Source: JAXDAY01 sp034679345
GTDB lineage: Bacteria; Eisenbacteria; RBG-16-71-46; CAIMUX01; VGJL01
Direction: 5' to 3'
Assembly (NCBI GenBank): GCA_034679345.1
Contig: JAXDAY010000024.1
Coordinates: forward strand, 1-48,299
DNA length: 48,299 nt
The notes below the pieces were generated by a model. It did no database searches. It saw only the letters and a list, made by a program, of their open reading frames with translations, and was not told the DNA's origin. The position numbers and the translations under genes were made by a program. Positions 7,166-15,920 of the stretch are shown in pieces. Positions within the stretch are counted from its first letter, which is position 1. Every line of letters starts with the position of its first letter.

Positions 7166-8887
7166 ATGATCGCTCGCCCGATCATCATGCTCGTCGACGA
7201 CGAGCCAGTCGCGCTCACATCCCTCCTGGACGCGCTCGCCCGGCGCTACGGCGGGGACTATCGAGTGATCTCCATGCTCTCGGCCCACGCCGCGTTGGAG
7301 GAGCTCGAGCGCTTGAAGCAGGAGAAGGAGCAGGCGGCGCTCATCATCGCGGATCAGTGGATGCCCGAGATGCCCGGGCTCGAGTTTCTGGTCCACGCTC
7401 ACAAGATCTTCCCGACGGCGCAGAGGGCGCTGCTCGTCGACTGGGGCGATCGGACCGCATCCTCCACCATCCTGGAGGGCTGCGCCATGGGCAAGCTGGA
7501 GAACTACCTCCACAAGCCCTGGTCTCCGCCGGAAGTCCACCTCTATCCGGCGATCGGGGAGTTCCTCGCGGACTGGACACGGATACACGGTCCGAGGATG
7601 GAGCTGGTTCGCGTGGTCGGGGAGGATCCCTCCCCCCGCGTGCGCGAGATCCGCGACCTCCTCGAGAGGAATGGAATCCCCCACGGCTTCTACCGTGCCG
7701 ATTCGCCGGAAGGGATGCGGACCTTGGAGAGCTCGCGCCTCGATCCGGCCAAGCTGCCGGCCGTCGTCCTCCTCGACGGCCACGCACTCGTCGAACCCTC
7801 GAATGCCGCGATCCTGGATGCGCTCGGCGCGACTAACGTCGAGGAGCTCAGCTGCGACGTCGCCATCATCGGAGGCGGTCCGGCGGGGCTCGCCTCGGCG
7901 GTGTACGCCTCCTCCGAGGGGCTGGCCACGATCGTCATCGAGCGCGAAGCCGTGGGAGGCCAAGCGGGAACGAGTTCGCTCATCCGCAACTATCTGGGGT
8001 TCCCCCGCGGGATCAGCGGCGCGGATCTGGCGCAGCGCGCCTATCACCAAGCCTGGCTCTTCGGAACGAAGTACCTGTTCGCGCGGGAGTCGTCGCAGTT
8101 GAGCGCGCGGGGCGCGGATCGGATCGTGACGCTTTCGGATGGCTCGGAGGTCGTCGCCAAGAGCGTCCTCATCGCGACCGGCGCGTCCTACCGGCGCCTT
8201 GGCATCCCGAGTCTCGAGCGATTCACCGGAGTTGGCGTCTTCTACATCGTTCCGAGCGACGTGCGATTCGTGCAGGGAAAGGACGTCTTCGTCGCCGGCG
8301 GCGGGAACTCCGCGGGGCAAGGGGTCGTCCATCTATCGCGATTTGCGCGCAAGGTCACGCTTCTCGTTCGCGGCGATTCTCTCGAGAAACACATGTCGGA
8401 CTACCTTGTCCGAGAACTCCGCGCGCGACCCAACGTCACGATCCGTCTCGGGGTCGAAGCGGCTGGAGGGGACGGAGAGGGCCAGCTCGAGCGGCTGACG
8501 ATCGTTGACGTCAAGACAGGGGAGAAGGAGTCCTACGACACGCGGGCGCTTTTTGTGCTGATCGGCGCTCAACCGCGCACCGAGTGGGTCGCCGAGACGC
8601 TACAGCGCGACGCAAAGGGCTTCATCCTCACCGGGCCCGACGTGAAGCTCGATCGCGGCGACTGGTCGCTGGAGCGCCGCCCGGCCCGATACGAGACGAG
8701 CATGCCCGGCGTCTTCGCGGCCGGGGACGTTCGCTCGGGTTCCGCGAAGCGAGTCGGATCCGCCGTCGGCGAGGGCGCTGTTGCGATGCCCTTCATTCAC
8801 GAGTACCTGAAGTGTCCGGTCGACCTTGGGGATGGGAACCTGGGACGAGATCCCGTCCGGGCCGCCGGCTCAAAGCCGGCGGCGTGA
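7166..8887 (+). CDS. Response regulator fused to thioredoxin-reductase-like flavoprotein
   Basis: A 573-residue three-part protein. Residues 1-125 are a CheY-like receiver with the acidic pair in MLVDDEP, phosphoacceptor Asp63 (IIADQWMPEM) and Lys117 (LHKPW). Residues about 145-220 resemble a glutaredoxin/GST-N fold (RVREIRDLLERNGIP, then a DGHALVEPSN turn). Residues about 228-555 are a two-dinucleotide-domain flavoprotein: FAD motif IIGGGPAGLASAVYAS (234-249), an NAD(P)H motif VAGGGNSAGQ, and FAAGDVRSG near the C-terminus. The redox CXXC of true thioredoxin reductase is missing from the pyridine-nucleotide domain, so disulfide reduction is doubtful. Start ATG 7166 has AGGAGGT 5 bases upstream; a longer frame from 7112 has none. 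The same fusion type is annotated in databases as 'fused response regulator/thioredoxin-disulfide reductase'. No histidine kinase is nearby. Confidence 0.87.
   Translation: MIARPIIMLVDDEPVALTSLLDALARRYGGDYRVISMLSAHAALEELERLKQEKEQAALIIADQWMPEMPGLEFLVHAHKIFPTAQRALLVDWGDRTASSTILEGCAMGKLENYLHKPWSPPEVHLYPAIGEFLADWTRIHGPRMELVRVVGEDPSPRVREIRDLLERNGIPHGFYRADSPEGMRTLESSRLDPAKLPAVVLLDGHALVEPSNAAILDALGATNVEELSCDVAIIGGGPAGLASAVYASSEGLATIVIEREAVGGQAGTSSLIRNYLGFPRGISGADLAQRAYHQAWLFGTKYLFARESSQLSARGADRIVTLSDGSEVVAKSVLIATGASYRRLGIPSLERFTGVGVFYIVPSDVRFVQGKDVFVAGGGNSAGQGVVHLSRFARKVTLLVRGDSLEKHMSDYLVRELRARPNVTIRLGVEAAGGDGEGQLERLTIVDVKTGEKESYDTRALFVLIGAQPRTEWVAETLQRDAKGFILTGPDVKLDRGDWSLERRPARYETSMPGVFAAGDVRSGSAKRVGSAVGEGAVAMPFIHEYLKCPVDLGDGNLGRDPVRAAGSKPAA
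8861..8883 (+). terminator. Perfect hairpin overlapping the 3' end of the flavoprotein gene
   Basis: GCCGCCGGCT (8861-8870), loop CAA and AGCCGGCGGC (8874-8883) form a 10-bp perfect stem that ends 1 base before the TGA codon at 8885-8887. It therefore also encodes the C-terminal residues. No T-tract follows, so termination strength is unclear. Confidence 0.5.
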
Positions 8888-8932
8888 GCGCCTCCCGCCG
8901 CGGGAAGGGTTTCGTCGCGTCGGAGACGCTGC

Positions 8933-8938
8933 TATAGT
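8933..8938 (+). promoter_or_regulatory. -10-like element before the thioesterase gene
   Basis: TATAGT (5/6 to the TATAAT consensus) sits 46 bases upstream of the preferred GTG start at 8985. The -35 position (TTTCGT, 17 bases upstream) is poor. Confidence 0.35.
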
Positions 8939-8984
8939 CGAGCGGCGGATGGAATGTCCCCTCCGCAGATTCGAGGTACTCGAC

Positions 8985-9398
8985 GTGTCCGATCCAACCT
9001 TGCTGGCGCGTGTCCGAGCGATGGGCGGGGGCGCTCTCGCCGAGAAGATGGGCATCCAGATCACTGAGGCGAGCGCGGATCGAGTCGTCGCCACGATGCC
9101 TGTGGCCGGCAACACGCAGCCGATGGGTCTTCTCCACGGCGGCGCATCCGTCGTGCTCGCCGAACAAGTCGGGTCCATCGCCGCGAACATCGCCGCGGGT
9201 CCGGGACGGGAGGCCGTCGGCATCGAGGTCTCGGCGACTCATCTGAAGTCCGCCCAGGAAGGGATCGTGATGGCGGTCGCCACGCCGATCTCGATCGGCC
9301 GCACGCTCGCAAGCTACCTCATCGATATCACCAACGAAGCGGGGGAACGCACATGCAGCGCGCGACTGACCTGCTTCATGCGTGATCGTCAGGCATAG
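8985..9398 (+). CDS. Hotdog-fold acyl-CoA thioesterase (PaaI/MenI/YbdB-like)
   Basis: A 137-residue single hotdog domain that would hydrolyse aromatic or other acyl-CoA thioesters in the cytoplasm. Family marks are LAEKMGIQITEASADRVVATMPV, the catalytic-loop segment NTQPMGLLHGGASVVLAE (catalytic acid Glu in VVLAEQVGS, with the HGG turn) and the late strand segment VGIEVSATHLKSA. The length matches PaaI/YbdB proteins. I prefer the GTG start at 8985 because GAGGT lies 7 bases upstream and the N-terminus then fits the family. An in-frame ATG at 8949 with only a weak ribosome site is the alternative and would add 12 residues. The substrate cannot be assigned from context. Confidence 0.88.
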   Translation: MSDPTLLARVRAMGGGALAEKMGIQITEASADRVVATMPVAGNTQPMGLLHGGASVVLAEQVGSIAANIAAGPGREAVGIEVSATHLKSAQEGIVMAVATPISIGRTLASYLIDITNEAGERTCSARLTCFMRDRQA

Positions 9399-9462
9399 CC
9401 CCGGGGAACCGTTCTCTGCGTGGCGTCCCAGGCCCGGGGCGCGAGCGGCCCGCCCCCCGTGG

Positions 9463-9468
9463 TACAAT
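9463..9468 (+). promoter_or_regulatory. -10-like element before the interrupted beta-helix gene
   Basis: TACAAT (5/6 to consensus) lies 51 bases upstream of the GTG start at 9519. There is no recognisable -35 at 17-18 bases. Confidence 0.35.
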
Positions 9469-9518
9469 CGTCTCTGCCGTTGGCTTCATTCACTCCCGGA
9501 CGGACGAGGGGGCGCGGT

Positions 9519-11312
9519 GTGCCAAGATCATTGCAAGTTATGGAATATCTTGGAGTTAGAGCCCTTGCTAAACTCCTTCTCGCAGGCGCCACGATCTTCT
9601 GCGTCGTCCGGGTCTCGACTGCCGGGGTGCTGCGGGTGCCCGAGGAATGGCCGCAGCTTCAGGCCACCCTGTATGCCGCCGAGACGGGAGACACAGTTCT
9701 CGTGTCGCCCGGCGTCTACAGCGGCAACTTCCTCTGGCCCAATCGATCGGGAATCGCTCTGCTGAGCGAAGAGGGGGCTGCCGCGACGATACTCGACGGA
9801 CGACGGACCGAGACCGTCCTCGGCCTCTACTTCGCCGCAATCGACAGCACGACTCTCATCCGGGGTTTCACTTTCACCAATGGCAAGGTCGAGGGGACTT
9901 GACCCTGGTGCTCCGGCGGAGGTCTCCGCTTTCTGGATGGGGCTGCGCCGCGGATCGAGGATTGCGTCATCTCGGGAAACGAGGCAAACAACAACGGCGG
10001 CGGCCTTCTTGTGGAAGGCGGATCGCGGCCGACGTTTCGTCGGATCCTCTTCTCCGCAAACACGGCCCACACGGGCGGCGCGATCGCGGTTGGAGCCGAG
10101 GCGAGCGCCGTGGTGGAGGACTGCCTGGCCGAAGGCAATAACGCCCTCGGGACGGGCGGCGCGTTTCAGGTCCATGACGGGGGCATGCTCTACCTCCGCC
10201 GCTGCGTGCTCCGGGACAACAGGGGCGGCAACGGCGGCGCGCTCGGCATCGGAGCCGGCGTGATCGATGCAGAGGCCTGCACCCTCGCCTCCAACACGGC
10301 GGACTTCGGCGGAGCGATGGCGGTCATCTCCGGCTCGGCCGACCTTCGCCGCTGCCTTCTGCTGGGAAACCAGGCCGCGTACCAGGGCGGCGGGATCATC
10401 GTGACCTCGGGAGCCGCGCGGCTGGAGGCGTGTCGCGTCGACTCGAACCTCGCGCAGATCGGCGGCGGCGCGATCCACGCCTACGACTCGACCCTCGATC
10501 TCCGGGAGTGTCTCCTCGCGTGCAATGAGGCCGGTCCATCGCCGGGAAGTCCGGGCGGCGCAGTCTACTGCCAGTCCTCGAGCGCCGGGCTCGACCAGTG
10601 CACGCTGGCCGCGAACCGCGGTTCGCCGGGATCGGCGATCCATACGGATGACGCGTATTTCCTCGTCTCATTGGAGCGCAGTCTCGTCGCGATGGGCCTG
10701 GGAGGCTCGGCAGTGGAGGGTCCCCTCGGGGGAGCCATCACGGCGAGCTGCTGCGACATCTGGGGGAACGAGGGAGGCGATTGGGTCGGTCCGCTCGCGG
10801 GGCAGGAAGCGGCGGACGGAAACCTCTGCGCCGACCCCCTCTTTTGCGGGGAGGCGATCCCTGATCTTCCTTGGTCGATCGCCGCTTCGTCCCCATGCGC
10901 GCCGGAGCAGACCGGCGCGTGCGGGCTGATTGGCGCCTGCCCAGTCGGATGCGATGTCTCCTCGGCCGACGACGCGGCGATCGATCCGGATCCGACAGGG
11001 ACGCGCGCCGCGGCCAGTCTCGGGATTCGCGTGAGCGCCGATCCGAATCCCCTCATGGCGGGCGCTTCGAGCTTGATCCGGATCTCATCGGTCCCGGACG
11101 CCTGCACGGCGCGAATCGAGGAGATCACGATCCACGACGGCGCGGGCCGGCGCGTGCGACGGCTTCCGGCGCCGGGCGTGGTTTCCATGGCTCCGTATGT
11201 CGAATGGGATGGCCGCGACGAGGCGGGGCGCTGGGTGGGCAGCGGAATCTACTTCTGTCGCGTCCAGATCGAAGGGATCGTCTACCAGTGCGCGATGACC
11301 ATCGTGCGATGA
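9519..11312 (+). pseudogene. Secreted right-handed beta-helix protein interrupted by an in-frame TGA
   Basis: One reading frame encodes a signal peptide (ALAKLLLAGATIFCVVRVSTA), a pectate-lyase-like start (VPEEWPQLQATLYAAETGDT), many parallel beta-helix turns (GGGL...RIEDCVISGNEAN, GGAIAVGAEASAVVEDC and similar) and an FlgD-like tail (ADPNPLMAG ... WDGRDEAGRWVGSGIY). A TGA at 9900-9902 splits it after VEGT; coding continues in the same frame with PWCSGGGLRF. There is no frameshift. The start is probably GTG 9519, with GAGGGG about 7 bases upstream; ATG 9540 is the alternative. Without the stop it would be 597 residues. It could be a nonsense mutation, a sequencing or assembly error, or readthrough. 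The intact paralog at 23228 shows the usual form. The downstream protease start overlaps this gene's stop codon. Confidence 0.82.
9900..9902 (+). other. In-frame TGA inside the beta-helix gene
   Basis: The codon order reads GGG ACT TGA CCC TGG. Frame and protein family continue unchanged on both sides. A single base change would restore a sense codon such as TGG, CGA or GGA. Confidence 0.85.
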
Positions 11313-12580
11313 TCTGCGGCTTCCTGGAGCGATCGCCCGTCTCCGGACACGCCTGGCGGGCGCCCGCGACGCTCTGCGGAACCATCCTGATGATGCTTGC
11401 TCTACCGGCGAGCGCTTCGCAATGGGGTCCAGGGTCTTCATCCGGGACCTTTTCGTGCGGCACTGAGCTCTCCGTCGACGGCGCCGAGCGGCACCTCGAA
11501 CGAGAGGAACGCGGCGATTACAGAATCGCGTTCGACGCGCGTCCCGATCTCCTCCACGTCCGAACGGCGCTTCATATCGTGCGCACCGACGATGGCTTGG
11601 GAGGACTGAGCGATGTAAGGCTCGATGCGGCGATCCAGAAAGCGAATGAGGATCTCGAGCCGTCGGGGATCACGCTCGTGCCCGTGGGACCGGTCGACTA
11701 TATCGACAGCGACGCCTTCTACTACGAGATCGACACGACCGAGGAGATCGACCGGTTGCGTTCCACGAACTCTGTGGAAGGCGCAATGAACATCTACTTC
11801 ACAGGGAATCTCGCGAACGAGAACGGCCCTATCTGCGGTATCTCCTCCTTCACCTGGAGTCCGTGGCAAGGCGTGGTGATCGACAACGACTGCGCGCCGT
11901 CCTCCTGGAACCCCTCGACCTTCACCCACGAGCTGGGGCACTACTTCGACTTGTTGCATACGCATGAAACGGCCTACGGGCTGGAGTGCGTCGACGGTTC
12001 GAACTGCGCGATTGCCGGAGACCGGATCTGCGACACTCCGGCAGACCCGAGGCTCAATCGCTGCGGACTTGGCGGGAACGAGTACTGCGTCGACTACGAC
12101 TGCGGCTACACCGGAGATTTCCTCGATTCCTGCCACGGGAATCCGTTCGATCCCTCAACGACGAACATGATGTCCTACTCGCGTCCGACTTGCCGGGACG
12201 AGTTCACGCCCGAGCAGTCCCTGAAGGCGATGGCGACGCTCGTCAACCTCCGTCCAGACCATCTGCTGAATCCCGCGGCGATCGGCTCGCCGACCGAGAT
12301 CGGCGGGGAGGAGCGGGTGGTGGAGCTCCAGGGGCCGATTCCGAATCCCGGCGCCGGGGATTTCCTGTTTCGACTGCGGCTGGGAGGCGAGGCGGCGGTG
12401 CGGATGCGAATCTGCGACGCCTCGGGCAGAGTCGTGGCCATGCTCCTGGATGGCCGATTGGATGCCGGGATCCACCTCGTGCGCTGGAACCCGCCCGCCA
12501 ACGCGCCGAGCGCAGTCTTTTTCCTCGATCTGGATGTCGGTGGCGGCCGAGAATCTCGGATGATCGTCCGCTCACGCTGA
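11309..12580 (+). CDS. Secreted M43-type (pappalysin-like) zinc metalloprotease with FlgD-like tail
   Basis: A 423-residue exported protease. A signal peptide (APATLCGTILMMLALPASAS) is followed by a propeptide-like stretch and a metzincin catalytic domain. The zinc motif is HELGHYFDLLH (His207, Glu208, His211, His217), with a later Met-turn segment NMMSYSRP. Cysteine-rich loops (CDTPADPRLNRC, YCVDYDCG) match the M43 cytophagalysin/pappalysin group. The C-terminus carries a tail with PNPGAGDFLF, ICDASGRVVAMLL and a basic end. The ATG at 11309 overlaps the TGA of the beta-helix gene (ATGA), so the two are translationally coupled and probably one transcript. If the upstream nonsense codon is real, polarity could reduce expression of this gene. 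Confidence 0.9.
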   Translation: MICGFLERSPVSGHAWRAPATLCGTILMMLALPASASQWGPGSSSGTFSCGTELSVDGAERHLEREERGDYRIAFDARPDLLHVRTALHIVRTDDGLGGLSDVRLDAAIQKANEDLEPSGITLVPVGPVDYIDSDAFYYEIDTTEEIDRLRSTNSVEGAMNIYFTGNLANENGPICGISSFTWSPWQGVVIDNDCAPSSWNPSTFTHELGHYFDLLHTHETAYGLECVDGSNCAIAGDRICDTPADPRLNRCGLGGNEYCVDYDCGYTGDFLDSCHGNPFDPSTTNMMSYSRPTCRDEFTPEQSLKAMATLVNLRPDHLLNPAAIGSPTEIGGEERVVELQGPIPNPGAGDFLFRLRLGGEAAVRMRICDASGRVVAMLLDGRLDAGIHLVRWNPPANAPSAVFFLDLDVGGGRESRMIVRSR

Positions 12581-12582
12581 GG

Positions 12583-12619
12583 CCGGCCTCCGAAGCGCCT
12601 GCTCCCCTCGAGAGGCCGG
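12583..12619. terminator. Hairpin between convergent genes
   Basis: CCGGCCTC (12583-12590) pairs with GAGGCCGG (12612-12619) across a 21-base loop in the 45-base gap between the converging protease and Asp-box genes. It could stop transcription from both sides. Confidence 0.4.
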
Positions 12620-12625
12620 TTCACC

Positions 12626-14257
12626 TCATCGCACGACGATCCGGGTCGTCCGGACTCCCATCTCGTTGCGGACGCGCGCGAAGTAGACGCCCGGCGCGAC
12701 CTTTCGCCCGAGCGCGTCCACGCAGTCCCAAGTCCACTCGGCGATCCCGGAGGAGGACTCACAACCCGAGAGCGCCCGAACATATCGACCCGACGCATCG
12801 AAGATCGCGGCCCTTCCATCGCCGCAACCGGATGGGCCGAGCCACGCGATTCGGATCAGTCCAGCGCCCGGGTTCGGATGCGCCCGCAGATCGTCGATCG
12901 CCCCGATCGGGGGATCTTCGGCCGCGTTGACGATCAAGCTCGCGGCCGATATGTGGACCTCGTAGTTGTCGGTCGTGCCGCCGGCGAACTCCGTCCAGGC
13001 CACGAAGGTGTCGAAGGGGCCTTCGAGCCTCGGGTCGGGGATGTGCACGACATACTGCACCCCCGTGATCGAGGGACGATAGCCGTTCTCCCCATCGGGA
13101 TACGAGATGATCACATCCTGGGTCGCGCCGCTCCAGGGCCCGCCTCCGAAGGAGATGTGCTGCTCTTCCGAGCCGGAGAGATCCTCGACCTCGTTCCAGA
13201 CCGCGATCGGGCCTTGCGAGTTGCCGACCCAGACGTCGGGATTGGACGCGCTTCGCCCCGCGCCCTCGTCGTGTGAGACGGGCACGATCTCCGTTTCGCC
13301 GCTCCAGCTCGCACCATTGTCGTTCGAACTGGTCGCATAGATCTCATAGTGGAACGGGCTCTGCAGGTCGAAGCTCGCACGGTAGACGACATGGATCCCG
13401 TGCCAGTCCACCCATGGAGCGCTCGCTGCGGCCAGATCGGTGATGATTTGGGCCGGCTGCGAGATCTCCCGATCGGCCGTCTCGCTCGTCCAGCTCACGC
13501 CTCCATCCGTGGAGACGCCCAGGTGGATCGAAGGGTCGCCGGAGGCTCCGTTCTCGCGCCAGACGACGAGAAGCGCGTCGTCCTCTCCGTTGACGATTTG
13601 CGGCGAGATCGCGCCGTTGCCGTCGGGGAAGCTGATCATGCGGTCACCGGAAGCTCCGGACCAGGTCGCGCCGCCGTCTGTCGATCTCGAGTAGTAGACT
13701 TCCGCGGTTCCGGCTTCCGTCACTTGCTGCCACACGACGTGCAGGTTCCCCAGACCGTCGCAGACGATCGACGGGGTGCCTGTGTCGAATGCGGTCGCCG
13801 GATCGCTCAGCACCTGATCCTCGCCCTCCGATGACCAGGTGAGGCCGCGATCCGTCGAGCGGCCATAGTGGACCTCCCGAGTGTCCGTGACATCCTCGCT
13901 CCAGACGACCACGAGGATTGGCCCGCCCAGCCAACCCGTCGCAATGTCGCACTCCTCGGGGTTGACCCCGTTGCCGTCGGGGAAGCTGATCACTCGGTCC
14001 TCGGTCGCGCAGCTCCAGGTGGAGCCCAGGTCGGTCGAACGACCGTAGTGAATCTCCCGGATCGACGGGGTGTCCTCGCCCCAGACGACGTGCAAGATGT
14101 CATCATCGCAGATGACCTGGACGGCTCGCGCGTACTCGTTGTCGTCGAAGCTGATCATCTGGTCGGCCGTTGTGCCGGACCACTCTCCCTGAGCGAGCAG
14201 GGCCGACGGGAACAGGCAGAGGGAGAGAAGAACGGCCGCGGCGAGGAGTCTCGACAT
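12626..14257 (-). CDS. Secreted BNR/Asp-box (sialidase-like propeller) protein with FlgD-like tail
   Basis: A 543-residue exported protein. A signal peptide (LLAAAVLLSLCLFPSALLAQ) is followed by five or so Asp-box repeats of the form S-x-D-x-G-x-x-W (STDLGSTWS, STDRGLTWS, STDGGATWS, STDGGVSWT, SNDNGASWS) at regular spacing, each followed by a strand such as ILHVVWGED. These repeats mark a six-bladed sialidase-type propeller. I do not see the arginine triad or tyrosine of active sialidases, so it may be a binding or structural protein. The C-terminal tail has HPNPGAGLIRI, IFDASGRYVRAL and APGVYFARV. The start at ATG 14257 has AAGGAGGTG 5 bases upstream, while a much longer in-frame start lacks one. 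Confidence 0.87.
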   Translation of the reverse strand: MSRLLAAAVLLSLCLFPSALLAQGEWSGTTADQMISFDDNEYARAVQVICDDDILHVVWGEDTPSIREIHYGRSTDLGSTWSCATEDRVISFPDGNGVNPEECDIATGWLGGPILVVVWSEDVTDTREVHYGRSTDRGLTWSSEGEDQVLSDPATAFDTGTPSIVCDGLGNLHVVWQQVTEAGTAEVYYSRSTDGGATWSGASGDRMISFPDGNGAISPQIVNGEDDALLVVWRENGASGDPSIHLGVSTDGGVSWTSETADREISQPAQIITDLAAASAPWVDWHGIHVVYRASFDLQSPFHYEIYATSSNDNGASWSGETEIVPVSHDEGAGRSASNPDVWVGNSQGPIAVWNEVEDLSGSEEQHISFGGGPWSGATQDVIISYPDGENGYRPSITGVQYVVHIPDPRLEGPFDTFVAWTEFAGGTTDNYEVHISAASLIVNAAEDPPIGAIDDLRAHPNPGAGLIRIAWLGPSGCGDGRAAIFDASGRYVRALSGCESSSGIAEWTWDCVDALGRKVAPGVYFARVRNEMGVRTTRIVVR

Positions 14258-14359
14258 GGAGCACCTCCTTGGCAAGGATTCCTGAGAGAGCGAGTCTTCG
14301 ATGCGGGGCGGACCCGTGACCGCACTGAGACCGGGCGGCCCTCGATCGGTCGCGGGCAG

Positions 14360-14389
14360 ATGATAGCACGGGTCTGGACCGAATCGCAA
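14360..14389 (-). promoter_or_regulatory. Promoter for the Asp-box gene
   Basis: Read on the minus strand: TTGCGA (14389-14384), an 18-base spacer and TATCAT (14365-14360, 5/6 to consensus), about 100 bases upstream of the start. The rest of this 293-base divergent gap shows nothing else I can support, and I see no clear promoter for the carboxylase operon on the plus strand. Confidence 0.45.
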
Positions 14390-14550
14390 CGCGACGCGCC
14401 GTGTCGGCGCCGGCGTTTCGTCCGTTCCGCGGCGGGTTTGCATGGTGAGGCGGGGACCGCTACCATCGGACGGCAAACGGTCCAGCCATCGCGGCCGGCG
14501 GCGCGGCGGCGCGGGCGACGCTCGGCATCAAGCCCAATCCCGGAGAGTGG

Positions 14551-15906
14551 ATGTTCAAACGGATCCTGGTCGCGAACCGAGGCGAGATTGCCCTTCGAAT
14601 CATCCGAGCATGCCATGAGCTCGGAGTCGAGGCTGTGGCGGCCTATTCCGAGGCGGACGCCGATTCCCCCCACCTGGAGGCGGCCGACCGGCGCGTCTGC
14701 GTGGGGCCCGCCAAGAGCGCCGAGAGTTACCTTCGGATGGAGCGCCTCATCCAGGCTGCGGAGCAGAACGACTGCTGCGCGATCCACCCCGGCTATGGAT
14801 TCCTCGCCGAGAACGCGATCTTCGCCGAGATGTGCGAGCAGGCGAAGATGACCTTCATCGGCCCTCCCGCCGCCGCGATCCGGGCGATGGGGGATAAGGC
14901 GACCGCCAGGGAGACGATGCGGCGCGCGGGTCTTCCGGTGATCCCCGGCTCGCAAGGAACCCTGAGCGGCGCGGCGGAGGGAATGGATCTCGCCCGCCGG
15001 ATCGGCTTCCCCGTGATCCTCAAGGCGACCGCAGGCGGGGGCGGCAAGGGAATGAGGCGGATCGATCGGCCCGAGGAGATGGAAGCGCGCTACCTCGAGG
15101 CCTCGATCGAAGCGGAGAAGGCCTTCGGGAACCCCGCGCTCTACATGGAGAAGTACATCGTCGACGGCCGCCACATCGAGTTCCAGGCGATGGGGGACGC
15201 ATACGGCAGCATCGTCCATCTCGGAGAGCGGGAATGTTCCGTCCAACGACGGCACCAGAAGCTCCTGGAGGAGGCTCCCTCGCCCGTCATTGACCCTGCT
15301 ACGCGAGACGATCTGGGCCGGAGGATCTGCACGGCCCTCGCGGCGGTCGGCTACCGCAACGCGGGCACCGTGGAGCTCCTCCGCGACGGGGAGGGCCATC
15401 TCTACTTCATGGAGGTGAACGCCCGCTTGCAGGTCGAGCACCCCGTGACCGAGATGGTCAGCGGGCGCGACCTGGTCGTCGAGCAGATCCGCCTTGCGGC
15501 CAACGAGCCGCTCGCCACCGCGCAGAAGGAGCTGAAGATCGAGGGGCACGCGATCGAGTGCCGCATCAACGCGGAGGATCCCGCCGAGGACTTCCGTCCG
15601 AGCCCGGGTCTTGTCGAGCGTTTCGAGCTGCGCGCGGAGCCATCGTCCGACTCGTTCAAGGTCCGGATCGACACCCACGTGCGCTCCGGCTACCGGATTC
15701 CTCCGCACTACGATTCGCTGATCGCCAAGCTGATCGTCTGGGGTCGATCGAGGGAAGACGCGAGGATCGGTTTGATCCGAGCGCTCGAGTCGATGTCGAT
15801 CGATGGCGTCAAGACGACGATACCTGTGCAGATGCGGATTCTCGAGGATCCGCGCTTCGCCTCGGGCGAGTACGACACCGGCTTCGTGGGTCGGCTGCTT
15901 CGATAG
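14551..15906 (+). CDS. accC: Biotin carboxylase subunit of an acyl-CoA carboxylase
   Basis: A 451-residue ATP-grasp enzyme that carboxylates biotin with bicarbonate and ATP. It begins MFKRILVANRGEIALRIIRA and has HPGYGFLAEN, the glycine loop in AGGGGKGMRRID, ECSVQRRHQKLLEEAPSP, EVNARLQVEHPVTEM with the catalytic Glu/Arg pair, and ECRINAEDP. The length equals stand-alone AccC (about 450); no biotinyl domain is fused. GGAGAG precedes the ATG. It heads an operon with the carboxyltransferase 14 bases downstream and a biotinyl protein after that. The partners resemble the propionyl-CoA/methylcrotonyl-CoA/glutaconyl-CoA branch and not acetyl-CoA carboxylase AccA/AccD, so the enzyme probably serves a branched or odd-chain acyl-CoA. 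Confidence 0.93.
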   Translation: MFKRILVANRGEIALRIIRACHELGVEAVAAYSEADADSPHLEAADRRVCVGPAKSAESYLRMERLIQAAEQNDCCAIHPGYGFLAENAIFAEMCEQAKMTFIGPPAAAIRAMGDKATARETMRRAGLPVIPGSQGTLSGAAEGMDLARRIGFPVILKATAGGGGKGMRRIDRPEEMEARYLEASIEAEKAFGNPALYMEKYIVDGRHIEFQAMGDAYGSIVHLGERECSVQRRHQKLLEEAPSPVIDPATRDDLGRRICTALAAVGYRNAGTVELLRDGEGHLYFMEVNARLQVEHPVTEMVSGRDLVVEQIRLAANEPLATAQKELKIEGHAIECRINAEDPAEDFRPSPGLVERFELRAEPSSDSFKVRIDTHVRSGYRIPPHYDSLIAKLIVWGRSREDARIGLIRALESMSIDGVKTTIPVQMRILEDPRFASGEYDTGFVGRLLR

Positions 15907-15920
15907 GAAAGGAAGGGCGA

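Noticed and set aside
9900..9902. Selenocysteine at the in-frame TGA
   Set aside because: No convincing SECIS-like hairpin follows, the position is in a variable loop, and beta-helix proteins are not known selenoproteins.
12626..14257. An active sialidase
   Set aside because: Asp-box repeats are present, but the catalytic arginine triad and nucleophile tyrosine pattern could not be found; the repeats alone only indicate the propeller fold.
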